A model generated the notes under the pieces. It did not search any database. It was not told the DNA's origin and worked only from the letters and a program-made list of their open reading frames with translations. 64,000 nucleotides of DNA. Origin: Epiperipatus broadwayi. Taxonomy: Eukaryota > Onychophora > Udeonychophora > Euonychophora > Peripatidae. Shown in pieces: positions 62,516-64,000 of this stretch. Where the stretch lies: the NCBI GenBank assembly GCA_028023455.1, contig JAQFVV010000018.1, positions 9,818,771 through 9,882,770 on the forward strand. The letters run 5' to 3'. Both the position numbers and the translations under genes were made by a program. The stretch's first letter is position 1; every line of letters starts with the position of its first letter.

Positions 62516-64000
62516 CATCATCATCATCAACCATTATCAATCCACTGCAGGATGAAGGTCTCTCCAAGTTCAATCCATCTCCTCCGATCTTTAACTTCTC
62601 CACATCACTCCTGCACACTTTTTTATTTCATCCATACATCTCACATGTGGTCTCTTTCTGGGTCTTTTACAATCTCTTGGAATCCAGTTTAAGATTTCAG
62701 TTGTCCATCTATTATTATCTCTTCTAGCAATATGTCCAGCCCAACTCCACTTCAGTCTTCTAATTTTTTCAATGAGGACAATAACACCTGTTTGTTCTCT
62801 TACCCATATATTGAGTTTTCGATCTCTTCTTGTTACTCCCAACATGCATCTCTCCATACTTCTTTGAGTGGTCTGAAGTCTCTCTGTATTGCTCTTCTAT
62901 TAAATGTCCAAGACTCACATCCATAAGTCTGGTAAAACACATTTATTAAAAACTTTCCTTTTCAAACACATAGGCATATTTCCTTTTAGTGTCAAGTTAT
63001 TTCTACCAAAAGCACTCCAATTAAATTTAATTATATGATTAACTTCATCCATTATGTTTCCATCTGTATTAATAATCTGACCAAGGTATTTGTAACTGTT
63101 AACTTCTTCTAACGCAACACAATCAATCTTAATTTTCATACTTTCAGAAAATCCATTAAACATTACTTCAATCTTTTTAACATTTATCTTTAGTCCTACT
63201 TTCCTGCTTTCATCTGATAACTCCTGCAACATTTCCTGTAGCTCTAAAGCATTATTTGCAAAAACAATTACATCATCTGCAAAATCTAAATGACTTAAAT
63301 AATCTCCATTTACTTTCACTCCTTTAGCTTCCCATTTTAATCCACAAAATACTTCTTGTAGTATTGCTGTAAAAAGTTTTGGATATAGTCACCCCGTCTT
63401 ACACCCTTCTCAATGTTGACTTTCCCAGTAGCATTATGTAATCTAATTGTTGCTGTTGCATTTTTATAAATATTCTTTAAAATATGACAATATCCTGGAT
63501 CTATACCTTGATGATCCAATGCTTTAATCACTGAAGAAATGTTTATAGAATCAAATGTCTTTTCATAATCTACAAAATTCAAAGCATAATGGCAACTCAT
63601 ATTCATTTGTCTTTTCTATAACTTCTCTCAATACCTGGATATGATCTACTGTGCTAAAACCACTTTTAAATCCAGCTTGTTCTCTTGGTTGGTGGAAATC
63701 CAATGTTCTCTGTAGAAGAGTTATAATTATCTTGGTAAAAATTTTGTATAAAACTGATAAAAGGCTGATGGGTCTAATTTCTTAATATCTTCTTTATCAC
63801 CTTTTTTAAATATTAATATTAATACTGCATTCTTCCAATCCGTCTGGTACATCTTTATCATTTAGACATTTGGTATATAACTTTGCTAAAAAAATTTCTA
63901 TTTCTTCACCTGTTTTTTTTAACATATCAATTGTAATTCCATCATTACCTGGAGCCTTTCCTTTCTTCATACATTTAATTGCATGTCTCATTCCTTCATT
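62516..64000 (-). mobile_element. RTE-like non-LTR retrotransposon, cut by window edge
   Basis: The 3' end lies at a GAT-type microsatellite (minus strand GATGATGATGATG, plus-strand 62517-62530), as is usual for RTE elements. The coding remnant continues past 64000. The endonuclease and 5' end are outside the window. Confidence 0.75.
62591..64000 (-). pseudogene. RTE-like reverse transcriptase remnant
   Basis: Minus strand. GKAPGNDGITIDMLKKTGEE (about 63960) is the RT N-terminal block. NFVDYEKTFDSINISSVIKA is motif A. IEKGVRRGDYI is motif B, and HLDFADDVIVFAN motif C (FADD at 63283-63272). VNSYKYLGQIIN is the following block. The C-terminal RRLKWSWAGHIARRDNNRW, RPHVRCMDEIKK segment is typical of RTE and related elements. 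At least four frameshifts or stops (near 63806, 63610, 63335 and 62910) disable it. Confidence 0.8.

Noticed and set aside
46939-64000. Search for the TDRD3 N-terminal OB-fold exons on the minus strand
   Set aside because: No segment with matching splice sites and a recognisable OB-fold pattern was found by eye; the region is dominated by mobile elements.

Overview
This is a eukaryotic, very AT-rich window (roughly three quarters A+T by eye). Large introns, canonical GT/AG splice sites and dense decayed transposons point to an invertebrate animal genome. I cannot place the species from the sequence.

The host gene is one long minus-strand gene whose last five exons I could assemble across about 46 kb. 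They are UBA exon 46761-46938, basic/LFDFL exon 33467-33583, low-complexity exon with the start of the Tudor domain 19573-20234, Tudor exon 6005-6127, and last exon with stop codon 925-1104. All joins keep frame (phases 1, 1, 0, 0). The order UBA, basic/LFDFL, disordered linker, Tudor, QQ(F/I)Y-type tail matches Tudor domain-containing protein 3 (TDRD3), the scaffold partner of topoisomerase 3-beta. The N-terminal OB-fold exons were not found; they probably lie beyond 64000 or are hidden in the 46.9-64 kb stretch.

Nearly everything else is intron filled with mobile elements. From left to right: a Merlin DNA transposon with inverted ends and an 8-bp target duplication (8229-10307); piggyBac-like copies (12.1-12.6, 13.2-14.6, 22.6-25.5 kb); Tigger/pogo-type elements (14.7-15.7 kb and 34.4-38.35 kb, the latter carrying two nested insertions); Penelope-like fragments with GIY-YIG endonuclease C-termini (31.0, 37.5-38.1, 47.3-48.2 kb); an old LTR retrotransposon with Gag remnants (41.5-45.1 kb); a ZBED5-like hAT transposase (48.2-50.5 kb); three copies of a 2.0-2.2 kb solo-LTR-like repeat (34.7, 52.5, 59.8 kb); a non-LTR retrotransposon with a GDSL/SGNH esterase domain, APE-type endonuclease, RT and zinc knuckle (54.9-59.3 kb); and an RTE-like element running off the right edge (62.5-64.0 kb).

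None of the mobile elements looks fully intact. The most interesting leads are hammerhead-ribozyme-like motifs. One sits at 8020-8069, with a decayed sister at 50492-50521, each beside a tract almost lacking G on the plus strand. A different, non-canonical variant recurs at the 3' ends of four Penelope-like copies. There is also a well-spliced, open candidate exon on the plus strand at 11671-11802 that I could not identify. I see no tRNA or rRNA genes, CRISPR arrays or prokaryotic operons.
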